Of a DNA stretch of 64,000 bases, positions 44,832 through 52,739 are shown in pieces. Source of the stretch: Bordetella parapertussis (lineage in GTDB: Bacteria > Pseudomonadota > Gammaproteobacteria > Burkholderiales > Casimicrobiaceae); assembly GCA_943331295.2 (NCBI GenBank), contig CALQLA020000022.1:17997-81996 (forward strand). Reading direction: 5' to 3'. Positions within the stretch are counted from its first letter, which is position 1, and the number at the start of each line of letters is the position of its first letter. The position numbers were made by a program, and so were the translations under genes. Below the pieces are notes generated by a model that saw nothing but the letters and a program-made list of their open reading frames with translations, did no database searches and had not been told where the DNA came from.

Positions 44832-45709
44832 GCCGGCTGCGCCAGCGTCGGCGCGCAGTCCTGCAGCGTGAGCCGGCGCATGTCGCGACGGTGGCGCACG
44901 TCGTCGTAGGCGCGGCCGCGGTGCATCGTGCAGCGGTTGTCCCAGATCACGAGATCATGGACCCGCCACGCATGGCGATAGACGAATTCGCGCTGCGTGG
45001 CGTGCTCGATCAGGTCGCGGACCAGCATCAGCGCCTCCGGCCGGGGCATCCCGTCGATGGCGCCGATGTGCGACGCGAGGAAGAGCGAGCGCCGGCCCGA
45101 GCCCGGGTGCCGGCGCACGAGGCGCTGCCGCACCGGCGCGAACGCGTGCCGCTCGTCGTCGGTGAATCCATCGAATCCCAGCAGCGCGCGCGAGTAGAGC
45201 AGCGAATGCTCGCAAACCAGCGACTCGACCACCTGCCGAGACTTCGCCGGCAGCGCGTCCCATGCGGCGCGCATGTCGGCGAACTCGGTCTCGCCGCCTT
45301 CCGGCGGCACCACCCGGGCATGCAGCATGGAGTACTTCGCCGGCGTCGCCTTGAAGCTCGAGTCGGTGTGCCAGAGCTGGTTGCCGAGGTTGAAGAGGCG
45401 CCTGCGGTCGTCGGCGGGCAGCAGCGATCCGTCGACTTCCAGGTTGGAGATGTCGATCATCTCGCGGTGCTTCAGCCGCTGCTTGTCGATGCCGACCTGC
45501 GCCGGCGTCGGCTCGAGCGGGCCGAGCGCCCTGGCGAAGGCCATCTGCTGGTCGTCGTCGATGCGCTGGTCGCGCAGCACGATCACGGCATGGCGGTCCA
45601 TCGCCGCGTCGATCGCCGCGCACAGCGATGCATCGGGCGCCTCGCGCAGATCGACGCCGATCACCTCGGCGGCGAACAGCGGATGCAGCGTTCGGGTATC
45701 GAGGTCCAT
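44828..45709 (-). CDS. TauD/TfdA-family 2-oxoglutarate-dependent dioxygenase
   Basis: The 293-residue protein has the non-heme iron facial triad. H114 and D116 lie in WHTDSSFK, and the distal histidine is in CTMHRGRAYDD, followed by the oxoglutarate-binding arginine in RRLTL. The N-terminal AVIVLRDQRIDDDQQMAFARALGPLEPTP block is typical of this family and is read here in pieces. Members hydroxylate taurine, 2,4-D, alpha-ketoglutarate-linked sulfonates or carnitine precursors. AGGAG seven bases before ATG 45709 fixes the start. It has no close operon partner; it converges on pdxA2. Confidence 0.88.
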   Translation of the reverse strand: MDLDTRTLHPLFAAEVIGVDLREAPDASLCAAIDAAMDRHAVIVLRDQRIDDDQQMAFARALGPLEPTPAQVGIDKQRLKHREMIDISNLEVDGSLLPADDRRRLFNLGNQLWHTDSSFKATPAKYSMLHARVVPPEGGETEFADMRAAWDALPAKSRQVVESLVCEHSLLYSRALLGFDGFTDDERHAFAPVRQRLVRRHPGSGRRSLFLASHIGAIDGMPRPEALMLVRDLIEHATQREFVYRHAWRVHDLVIWDNRCTMHRGRAYDDVRHRRDMRRLTLQDCAPTLAQPA

Positions 45710-45898
45710 GCCGTCGCTCCTCCAGGTAGGCGCACGGATTCCATTGTAGAGAAACCGGGGCGCCGGGGCAGCCAGCACGCCGGACTGGCGGCTTGGGACC
45801 CTATGCCTGCCGGGCGCCAAGCCGAGGCAAGCTCACTGCGGTCGATGCCAAGCTGCGCATCGCCGTGACCGGCCCGGGCGGCAGCGGTGCGCGGCGCG

Positions 45899-46807
45899 TC
45901 AGGACTCCCTGACCCGCGCCTCGTAACGCGACGTGGCGCTCGTCCAGACCTGCGCAGTCGACGCGTCGAGCACCTCGTCCATCCGGTCGCGGATCATCTC
46001 GGGCGTGAGGTTCGGATCGGAGAAGCCGTCGTTGTAGGTGAGCGCGATCCGGCACACCTTGCCGCCCGACACGGCGAGCGTCTCGCCGTTGATCGCGCAG
46101 CTGTCGTGGCCGAGGTACAGCGGGCCCGGCGCGACCAGCGCGGTCTTCATCTTCTGGTCGAGCTGGGCGCGCAGTTCCGGGCTGAGTCCCGACCCGTGCA
46201 GCATCCGCGTCGAGCCCTGCGGCGCGATGGCGTTGACGCGGATGCCGTGCTCCAGCGCCTCCAGCGCGAGGCCGCGCGTGAACGCGAACACGCCGCCCTT
46301 GGCCGGCCCGTACTCGGCGAGTCCCGGCAGCCCGAAGATGCCGCCGCTGATCGTGTTGACGATGCGGCCGTACTTCCTCGCCACCATGTGCGGCCACACC
46401 GCCTTGCACATCAGGAACGAGCCCAGCACGTGGACGGCCAGGTGGCGCTGCAGCCCTTCGAGCGTGACCTCGGCGAAGGGCTTCATGTTGAGGACGCCGG
46501 CGTTGTTGACCAGCGTGTCGACCTGGCCGAATTCCTTCAACGCCGTGGCGATCACGCCCTGCGCGCCCTCGGGCGTGCCGACGGAGCCGTAGTTCGCCGC
46601 CGCGCGGCCGCCCGCCTTGCGGATTTCCGCGACGACCTCGTCGGCCGGCGCGCTCGTCGCCGCGCCGTCGCCGACGAGCGTGGTACCCAGGTCGTTGACG
46701 ACGACGGCCGCGCCCCGCGCCGCGAAGGCCAGCGCGTATTCGCGGCCGAGTCCCCGCCCTGCTCCGGTGACCACGACCACCCTGTTCGCGTAACTCATTT
46801 CGGCCAT
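45899..46807 (-). CDS. Short-chain dehydrogenase, multifunctional-enzyme type
   Basis: The 302-residue SDR has VTGAGRGLGREYALAFA and AAVVVNDLG, the pattern of the 3-hydroxyacyl-CoA dehydrogenase part of peroxisomal multifunctional enzyme 2. The catalytic serine is in NTISGGIFG, and YGPAKGG provides YxxxK. GGGGGAAG precedes the ATG at 46807 by about six bases. It is the last gene of a five-gene operon starting at 50431. A beta-oxidation-like step on a CoA ester is the likely role, but free alcohols cannot be excluded. Confidence 0.87.
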   Translation of the reverse strand: MAEMSYANRVVVVTGAGRGLGREYALAFAARGAAVVVNDLGTTLVGDGAATSAPADEVVAEIRKAGGRAAANYGSVGTPEGAQGVIATALKEFGQVDTLVNNAGVLNMKPFAEVTLEGLQRHLAVHVLGSFLMCKAVWPHMVARKYGRIVNTISGGIFGLPGLAEYGPAKGGVFAFTRGLALEALEHGIRVNAIAPQGSTRMLHGSGLSPELRAQLDQKMKTALVAPGPLYLGHDSCAINGETLAVSGGKVCRIALTYNDGFSDPNLTPEMIRDRMDEVLDASTAQVWTSATSRYEARVRES

Positions 46808-46826
46808 GAACGCTTCCCCCTGTCGC

Positions 46827-47648
46827 CTATTGGAGTGCCTGCCACGCCGCGGCCGGGATCCGGTCGTCGACGTGGCGCAGGCCGCCGTGAACCACGGTCA
46901 CCGAGATGCAGCCGTCGATGATGGCGCCGGCGTCGGAGTCGTCCTGCCCCCCGCTCGCGGCGCGTCCCTTGAGATGCTCGCGGCCGCCGTCGTCGTATTC
47001 GAGCGAGACGCACATCTGCCGCCTGCCTGCCGCCGCGCCGGGATGAGCCGGATCCTCGTTCAGCACGATCGCGACGAGGCTCCGGCGCGCGAAGCGCGTG
47101 AGGCGCACGCCCGCGACCTTGTCCAGCGGCAGGTCCGGCACGTTGATGTTGAGCGCGGCGTCGTCGCCCATCGACGCGAGCAGCGCGTCGAGGTTGCGCG
47201 CGCAGAACTCGGCGGCGGCGACGAAGCCGTAGCGCGCCCGCTTTTCCGTGCTGAGCGCGATGCCGGGCAGGCCGTTCGACGCCGCGGTGACCGCGGCGCC
47301 CAGCGTGCCCGAATGCAGCGTGAGCGGCCCGAGGTTGAGGCCGGAGTTCGGCCCCGTCACGACCACGTCGGGACGCTCGCCGAACACGCCCTGCACCGCC
47401 GCCAGCACGATGAACGCTGGCGGGCCGTCGACGGAGTACGCCGGTATGCCTTCGGCGCCTGGCAACGTGACCTGCGTGACGGCGACCATCTGCCCCTCGG
47501 TGACCTTGCCGATCGAGGCGCCGCAGCCGCTGTGCCCTTCCAGCGGCGCGGCGATGCTGACGTCGTGGCCGTCCTGCGCCAGCCGGCTCGCGAGCACCGG
47601 CAGCGCCGGCGCGTCGATCCCGTCGTCGTTGGTGATCAGGATACGCAA
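46827..47648 (-). CDS. surE: SurE-type 5'/3'-nucleotidase family phosphatase
   Basis: The 273-residue protein opens with MRILITNDDGIDAPAL, where D8 and D9 bind the metal. S40 in EGHSGCGAS and N101 in GPNSGLNLG complete the SurE active site. HSGTLGAAVTA matches the usual YSGTVGAA loop. Housekeeping surE is normally beside pcm, nlpD or rpoS; here it sits inside a catabolic operon behind a phosphotransferase. That suggests a phosphatase on a pathway intermediate rather than nucleotide salvage, which is inference. It has a 16-base gap to the preceding gene. Confidence 0.87.
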   Translation of the reverse strand: MRILITNDDGIDAPALPVLASRLAQDGHDVSIAAPLEGHSGCGASIGKVTEGQMVAVTQVTLPGAEGIPAYSVDGPPAFIVLAAVQGVFGERPDVVVTGPNSGLNLGPLTLHSGTLGAAVTAASNGLPGIALSTEKRARYGFVAAAEFCARNLDALLASMGDDAALNINVPDLPLDKVAGVRLTRFARRSLVAIVLNEDPAHPGAAAGRRQMCVSLEYDDGGREHLKGRAASGGQDDSDAGAIIDGCISVTVVHGGLRHVDDRIPAAAWQALQ

Positions 47649-47664
47649 GCTTCCCCCGCGCCGG

Positions 47665-48201
47665 TCACGCGCCGGCCCCCGGCAACGGGATGAACGACCC
47701 GAGCGGGCGCACCTGGTCGGGAAACCGCTCGAGCTTCAGCGGCGCGTACCACGAGCGGTCGAAGGCGGTGATCTCGGCCGACGCGAGGACGACCGTGCGC
47801 TCGAGCCGCGCGAGGACGGCGGCGGCCTTCACCTCGCCGAGGATCGTGCTGATCCGCGTGGCCGTCTCGAGCGTGAGGTTGCGCAGCGCGTGGATGGGCG
47901 CGCCAGGCTCCGCGAGCAGGGCGTTCGCGCGGCCGCGCAGGTCGATGCACGCCTGCGCGCGCGCCGGATCGGCCTTCGCGAGCGCCTCGCCGAACTCCGC
48001 GACGAGCCCGGAGTAGAACCCCAGCTCGTAGCGCGCGCGGGCGTACAGGTGGTCGACGCGCTCGCGGGCGAAGCCGAGGTAGCGGATCACCATCTTCAGT
48101 TCCTGCAGCGCCAGCGGATCGTCGGCCGGAATCGACGGCACCACCACGTCGTTGAGTGTCTTGACGAGGCCTTTCAGCGCATTGGTCGTGACGTCAGCCA
48201 T
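47665..48201 (-). CDS. Uncharacterised helical protein, phosphotransferase partner
   Basis: I do not recognise this 178-residue protein. It appears mostly alpha-helical, with LQELKMVIRYLGFARERVDHLYARARYELGFY-like amphipathic stretches (about 30-60) and LRNLTLETATRISTILGEVK (about 105-125). There is no signal peptide or membrane segment. Its ATG overlaps the phosphotransferase stop (ATGA), so the two are made together and may form a complex. LvaB, the small partner of the LvaA phosphotransferase in levulinate catabolism, is a functional analogy only; I see no sequence similarity. Confidence 0.7.
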   Translation of the reverse strand: MADVTTNALKGLVKTLNDVVVPSIPADDPLALQELKMVIRYLGFARERVDHLYARARYELGFYSGLVAEFGEALAKADPARAQACIDLRGRANALLAEPGAPIHALRNLTLETATRISTILGEVKAAAVLARLERTVVLASAEITAFDRSWYAPLKLERFPDQVRPLGSFIPLPGAGA

Positions 48202-49415
48202 CAGATCAGCTCCTTGAGCATCTCCTGCAGCCGGACGCTCGCCATCGCCGCCTCGGCCTTCAGCACCACCATCAGCGCGTCCTGGTGGTTCTTGCCGAGG
48301 CGCACCACGCGGTAGCAGCTGCCCAGCGTCGACACCAGCGCCTGGTAGCAGTTGAGCACCGAGTACCAGCGCAGCTTGGCCGGATCGATCACGAGACCCG
48401 ACATCCGCTGGTACTGCTCGTAGAACGCCTCCTCGCCGAGCAGCCCGCAGATGTAGAAGCCCCGCCCGTCCTCGCGGGGATCGCCGAACATCGCCTGCGT
48501 GATCCACGCGAGGTCGCGATGGCGGTCGCCCAGGTGCCCGCGCTCCCAGTCGAGCCACGTCGTGATCTGCCCGGAGGCCTCGTCGAACAGGAAGTTGCCG
48601 CTGCGATAGTCGCCGTGGATCACGCTGACCTGGTCCATCACCGGCAGGTTGCGGCCGAGCCAGTTCGTGGCCACCTCCATCAGCGGGAAGTCCTCGGCCC
48701 GGTCCTCTTCCCAGACGCGGCGCGCGCGGTTCAACTGCAGCTGCGCGGCCTCGGTCGTCCCGATCGACGGCGGCTCCATCGTCGTGAACCCGCCTTTTGC
48801 GATCGGGTAGGCGTGGATCTTCGCGAGGTGTTCGACGAACTGCGGCCCGAGCTTCGCGCGCAGCGCCGGCCCGAAGTGGATGCCCAGCCCGCTGACCGCG
48901 CCCGACGACGTGGTCTTCGGCTTGGTGACGCCGTCCGAGAACGCATAGACCAGCGCGGGCTCCGGGAACCATTTCGCGTCGGCATCGACGAAGAACACCT
49001 CCGGCACCGGGATGATGCCGGCGAACGCGCGCAACAGCTCGGCTTCGCGCAGCCGGCTGGTCGCGTTGTGCGACTCGGCCGGGTCCATCCGCACCACCAT
49101 CCGGTCGTGCCGCGCGCGGCCGTCCTGCTCCCAGTCGATCTCGAACAGCACCTGCAGCTTCGACGCGCCGCCGGCGAGCCAGCGCGGATCGCTGATCCGG
49201 TAGGGCGCGCGCAGGTTGGCATCGAAGAAGTTTCGCAGGCAGACGGCCATCTCGGACAGCCGCGGGACGTGGTAGTCCTTCGTCTGCGCGGCGCGCCGCT
49301 GCAGCTTGCGGACCAGCAGTTCGTCGGTCTCCCGCTCGGTCGGGTACTTCCGCCGCATCTCGTCGATGAACGACGCCGGCGGCGCGTCCAGGATCGCGTA
49401 GTCGAGGGTGGACAT
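48201..49415 (-). CDS. APH-family phosphotransferase
   Basis: The 404-residue protein has the aminoglycoside-phosphotransferase/choline-kinase fold. The catalytic loop is HGDYRSGN (267-274) and the metal-binding aspartate is D289 in TTWLDWERG. The N-terminal lobe has LQVLFEIDWEQ and a possible nucleotide lysine region. Members near acyl-CoA enzymes, like the APH domain of ACAD10/11 and LvaA, phosphorylate hydroxyacyl groups to make them leave. It is second in the five-gene operon, five bases behind the gene at 49421. An antibiotic-resistance role is unlikely here. Confidence 0.85.
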   Translation of the reverse strand: MSTLDYAILDAPPASFIDEMRRKYPTERETDELLVRKLQRRAAQTKDYHVPRLSEMAVCLRNFFDANLRAPYRISDPRWLAGGASKLQVLFEIDWEQDGRARHDRMVVRMDPAESHNATSRLREAELLRAFAGIIPVPEVFFVDADAKWFPEPALVYAFSDGVTKPKTTSSGAVSGLGIHFGPALRAKLGPQFVEHLAKIHAYPIAKGGFTTMEPPSIGTTEAAQLQLNRARRVWEEDRAEDFPLMEVATNWLGRNLPVMDQVSVIHGDYRSGNFLFDEASGQITTWLDWERGHLGDRHRDLAWITQAMFGDPREDGRGFYICGLLGEEAFYEQYQRMSGLVIDPAKLRWYSVLNCYQALVSTLGSCYRVVRLGKNHQDALMVVLKAEAAMASVRLQEMLKELI

Positions 49416-49420
49416 GGTGT

Positions 49421-50431
49421 CTACTTCTTCGTGGCCGGGGCGGGACCGCCGGCGCGGTACCGGCCCAGCGCGGACATGCGCTCGGCGAGGTAGTCGAGCC
49501 CGAAGCAGTCGGCGCTCTCGCCGTAGCCGACGCGTCCGTTCGCCTCGTAGCGGAACAGCGTCTGGAACACCGCCTGGCAGGGGTTGATCGTGTACTGCGG
49601 ATGCCCCGCGATGGCCGTGCCGCGCATCTCGTGCACCTTGCCGCGCACGTCCACGGCGCGGATGTGATTGCTGACGCCGATCATGTCGATCCGCGTCGCG
49701 GTGATCTCCGCGCTGACGAGGCCGTAGGTCTGCCCACCGTCGACGACGTAGCCGAAGCGCAGCTTGTCGTAGAACACCTGGCCGTTGCGGAGGTCGAGGT
49801 GGAACACCGTGTGGATGCCGTAGTCGGGCCCGAAGGCGGCGGCGGTCCAGCCCATCGCGCGGATGCCCTCCTCCTTGCGCGGCCCCCAGCTGTGGTCCGC
49901 GCCGTCGTAGCTGTCGATCTGGTAGGTCTTGCCGCGCAGGACCAGCTCGCCCTTCACGTGGCCCAGCACGTCGTAGTGGCCGTTGAGCCACTGGTCGCCT
50001 AAGCCGGCGAACGTGCCGGCGCCGAGCAGCGGATTCTGGTTGGGGTCGTGGCAGTCGAACGGCTCGCCGACCGCGGTGAAGTCGAACTCGAGGCTGCAGT
50101 TGCCGCCGTTGTGCCGGTACGAGTAGTGGAGCTCGTACGGGGGCCGGATCGCCTCGACCGTCAGCCCGTTCCGGAGCGTGAACTTGCGGAACGACGGCGG
50201 GCACGGCAGGTGCATCTGCGGATCGTGGAAGTCCATCTCGTACGGAAAGCGCGAGAAGCCCTTCTGGATCGTGATGTCGGAAATGACGGCACCGACGTTC
50301 GGCCGCGCCAGCACGTAGACGTTGCCGAACAGCTGCTCCTCGGGAATCGAGAAGCTGATGAAGCGCGTCTCGGCCCAGTCGTAGTCCTTCGGGTCCCTGG
50401 CGTGGAACTCCGCATCTTCTTCCTTGACCAT
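49421..50431 (-). CDS. Uncharacterised protein, lipocalin/AttH-like family (DUF7064/7065-like)
   Basis: The 336-residue protein is rich in beta strands and aromatic residues. It begins with an acidic stretch and PKDYDWAETRFISFSIPEEQL. The middle has DGADHSWGPRKEEGIRAMGWT, a pattern I associate with AttH/hydroxyneurosporene-synthase-like lipocalins near terpenoid and steroid genes. That family call is from memory and not checked. There is no signal peptide. GAGGGAGGAAGG precedes the ATG. It is the first gene of the operon behind the palindrome at 50581 and so a probable TetR target. Confidence 0.65.
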   Translation of the reverse strand: MVKEEDAEFHARDPKDYDWAETRFISFSIPEEQLFGNVYVLARPNVGAVISDITIQKGFSRFPYEMDFHDPQMHLPCPPSFRKFTLRNGLTVEAIRPPYELHYSYRHNGGNCSLEFDFTAVGEPFDCHDPNQNPLLGAGTFAGLGDQWLNGHYDVLGHVKGELVLRGKTYQIDSYDGADHSWGPRKEEGIRAMGWTAAAFGPDYGIHTVFHLDLRNGQVFYDKLRFGYVVDGGQTYGLVSAEITATRIDMIGVSNHIRAVDVRGKVHEMRGTAIAGHPQYTINPCQAVFQTLFRYEANGRVGYGESADCFGLDYLAERMSALGRYRAGGPAPATKK

Positions 50432-50554
50432 TTTCCCTTCCTCCCTCTCGCGATTTTTACCGGCGGCCGCACGGGATTTCTTCCTCGTTGCGAGCGCCCC
50501 GACCGGGCCGTCGCGCGGGGAACGCAGCGCCCGAGCCCGCGGCCCCTTGGCAGG

Positions 50555-50584
50555 ACCATACGCCCGCCCGCCGCGGTACGTCAA
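50555..50584 (-). promoter_or_regulatory. Minus-strand promoter overlapping operator A
   Basis: TTGACG (50584-50579) and TATGGT (50560-50555) are separated by 18 bases on the minus strand. The -35 box is the left arm of the palindrome, so a bound repressor would block it. Confidence 0.5.
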
Positions 50585-50596
50585 CATACCTGTTGA
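50581..50596. promoter_or_regulatory. Operator A: TCAACA-TACC-TGTTGA
   Basis: This is a perfect 6-bp inverted repeat with a four-base centre, identical in arms and spacing to sites at 57769, 59682 and 60555. It lies midway between the divergent genes at 50431 and 50755. It is a probable binding site for the TetR protein at 59781. Confidence 0.75.
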
Positions 50597-50621
50597 CCAA
50601 CGCGGCGGCAAGTCGCATCAT
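50593..50621 (+). promoter_or_regulatory. Plus-strand promoter overlapping operator A
   Basis: TTGACC (50593-50598) and CATCAT (50616-50621) are 17 bases apart. The -35 box begins inside the right arm of operator A. It would drive the SDR-liv1 operon. Confidence 0.5.
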
Positions 50622-50754
50622 TCCCGTCGGGATGCGAGCGCTTGCGTCCAACCGGGGCGTCGCGCCGATGCGGAAGACATAGCGCCCGCCGGACCCCTGC
50701 CTGCGGCAGCCGCGGCAGGGGCATCGATTCAATCCGGCACGAGGAGGCGTCGAG

Positions 50755-51729
50755 ATGGACAACAACGGGGACAGGCACGGGAACGGCGGCCGGCTCGCGG
50801 GCAAGGTCGCCATCGTCACGGGCAGCGGGCGCGGCATCGGCCGCTGCGAGGCGATGACGCTCGCGCGCGAAGGCGCGAAGGTGGTGGTGAGCGACTTCGG
50901 CAAGGACAGCGCCGGCAAGAGTTCCGCGGCGGGTGTCGCCGGGGAAATCCGCGCCGCCGGCGGCGAGGCGATCCCGGCCACCGAGGACCTGATGACGGTG
51001 GACGGCGCGCGCCGCACCATCGAGGCCGCGGTCGACACCTGGGGCGGCCTCGACATCCTCGTCAACAACGCCGGGCTGCGCGGCGGCAACCCGGTGCAAA
51101 AGCTCACCGAGGAGCAGTGGGACAGCGTCCTCGACAGCCACCTCAAGGCGTCGTTCCTGACGATCAAGTTCGGCGTTCCGCACCTGCGCGCTCGCGGCGG
51201 CGGCTCCATCATCAACACCGGCTCGGAGGCCGGCATGGGGATGCCGTTCAACTCGGCCTACGCCTCCGCCAAGGAAGGCCTCGCCGGTCTCACGCGCTGC
51301 ATCGCGCGCGAGCAGGGCCGCTTCAACATCCGCTGCAACCTGATCCGCCCGCGCGCCACCGCCGGCAACACCGGCGGCGGCGACTGGTTCTCGAAGAACC
51401 TCGCCGGCCAGTGGCGCCCGCTGCTGCAGGCGCTCGGCCGCTACTGGATCGGCGAGCGCGGCGCCGCGCACTGGGATCGCGCCGACCCGCCGGATTCCAT
51501 CGGCGCGCTGGTGGCCTGGCTGTGCACGCCGGCCGCGCAGAACATCAATGGCCGCGACTTCTACGTGGGCGGCGACGAGATCGCGCTGGTCTCCATGCCG
51601 CAGTTCGAAGCCACGATCTTCGAGGCCGGCGGCTGGACGGTGGACAAGCTCGATCGCCACGCGCCGGCGATCACCGGCGGCCTCGCCGATCCCTTCCGCT
51701 TTCCGAATCCGTTCACCAACGACGACTGA
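50755..51729 (+). CDS. Short-chain dehydrogenase
   Basis: The 324-residue SDR has VTGSGRGIG (21-29), the NNAG-type LVNNAGLRGG, the serine in NTGSEAGMG, and YASAKEG with YxxxK. It is longer than a minimal SDR because of an extra C-terminal segment (FEAGGWTVDKLDRHAP). GAGGAGG lies about eight bases before the ATG. It is first in the plus-strand operon behind operator A and is followed by livH after 48 bases. Oxidation of an alcohol on the imported compound is likely. Confidence 0.88.
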   Translation: MDNNGDRHGNGGRLAGKVAIVTGSGRGIGRCEAMTLAREGAKVVVSDFGKDSAGKSSAAGVAGEIRAAGGEAIPATEDLMTVDGARRTIEAAVDTWGGLDILVNNAGLRGGNPVQKLTEEQWDSVLDSHLKASFLTIKFGVPHLRARGGGSIINTGSEAGMGMPFNSAYASAKEGLAGLTRCIAREQGRFNIRCNLIRPRATAGNTGGGDWFSKNLAGQWRPLLQALGRYWIGERGAAHWDRADPPDSIGALVAWLCTPAAQNINGRDFYVGGDEIALVSMPQFEATIFEAGGWTVDKLDRHAPAITGGLADPFRFPNPFTNDD

Positions 51730-51777
51730 CGGCCAGCGCATGCGCCACTCGTCCGCAGCGCCGCGCTAGCCATCGCC

Positions 51778-52737
51778 ATGGCTCCCGCCGCCATCCTCGA
51801 AGCGGACATGCAGACGGTCGTCGCCGGCCAGATGGCGGGGATCATCTACGGCCTGATGGCGTCCGGCGTGGGGCTGATCTTCGGCGTGATGCGGGTGGTC
51901 AACTTCGCGCAGGGCGAGTTCCTGATGCTCGGGATGTACGGCGCCGTGTTCGCGGCGGCGCTGCTCGCCCCGCTGGGGCTCCTCGGCGTGACCGCGGGCG
52001 CGTACGCCGGCATCCTGCTGACGGGCCCGGTCATCTTCGTGCTGGGCGCGATCATCCACCGGCTGGTCCTGTCGCGCTCCACCGGCCTGCGCGCCGCGGG
52101 CACCGAGGGCGAGGGCCATTACACGCAGATGATCCTGACGCTCGGCATCTCGCTCATCTTCCAGAACGTAGCGCTCGCGTCGTTCGGCGCGGTGCCGCGG
52201 CAGAACCAGACGCCGATCTCGGACCAGGCGTGGCAGCTGCGGCCGTTCCCGTGGGTGGACGCCGAGGTGTTCATCAACCAGGGTCAGGCGGTGTCTTGCC
52301 TCGTCGCGCTGGCCCTCGTCGTCGTGATCTACCAGGTGTTCGCGCGCACGTCGGTCGGCAAGGCATTGCGGGCGGCGGCGGACAATCCGGTCGCCGCGAC
52401 CTACGTCGGGATCAAGGTCGACCGCGCGCATCGCTTCGCGTTCGCGTTCGGCGTGGCCATCACCGCCGTCGCCGGCGGCCTCGTCTCCGTCTACTACCCG
52501 TTCCAGCCGTACGTCGGCGCGCAGTTCCTGATCATCATGTACGCCGCCGTCGTGCTGGGCGGGCTGGGGTCGATCCTCGGCGCGTTCTGGGGCGGCCTCA
52601 TCATCGGCGTCGTCCAGCAGATCTCGGCGCTGTTCCTGCCGATCGAGCTGCAGAGCGCCGCGATCTTCGTCGTGCTCGTGGCGACGCTGTTCTTCAAGCC
52701 GGACGGCATCTTCGGCAAGAACGCGGACCGGGTGTAG
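51778..52737 (+). CDS. livH: Branched-chain amino acid-type ABC transporter permease LivH
   Basis: The 319-residue protein has about eight membrane segments. GLMASGVGLIFGVMRVVNFAQGEFLMLGMY is the LivH signature, seen here in pieces, and GKALRAAADNPVAATYVGI is the coupling loop facing the ATPase. Despite the name, such importers also carry aromatic acids, urea and other organic acids. It is part of a full cassette (livH, livMG fusion, livF, livK). An internal start close to 51808 is possible, as the first ten residues are not conserved. Confidence 0.9.
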   Translation: MAPAAILEADMQTVVAGQMAGIIYGLMASGVGLIFGVMRVVNFAQGEFLMLGMYGAVFAAALLAPLGLLGVTAGAYAGILLTGPVIFVLGAIIHRLVLSRSTGLRAAGTEGEGHYTQMILTLGISLIFQNVALASFGAVPRQNQTPISDQAWQLRPFPWVDAEVFINQGQAVSCLVALALVVVIYQVFARTSVGKALRAAADNPVAATYVGIKVDRAHRFAFAFGVAITAVAGGLVSVYYPFQPYVGAQFLIIMYAAVVLGGLGSILGAFWGGLIIGVVQQISALFLPIELQSAAIFVVLVATLFFKPDGIFGKNADRV

Positions 52738-52739
52738 GC

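Larger units (their letters stand above)
50432..50754. other. Divergent control region of the TetR regulon
   Basis: This 323-base gap separates two divergent operons and contains one TCAACA-N4-TGTTGA palindrome with a promoter on each side. The rest shows no gene. Confidence 0.65.

Noticed and set aside
48201..49415. Aminoglycoside resistance gene
   Set aside because: The catalytic loop is APH-like, but the operon context and length fit catabolic phosphotransferases, and nothing indicates a resistance island.
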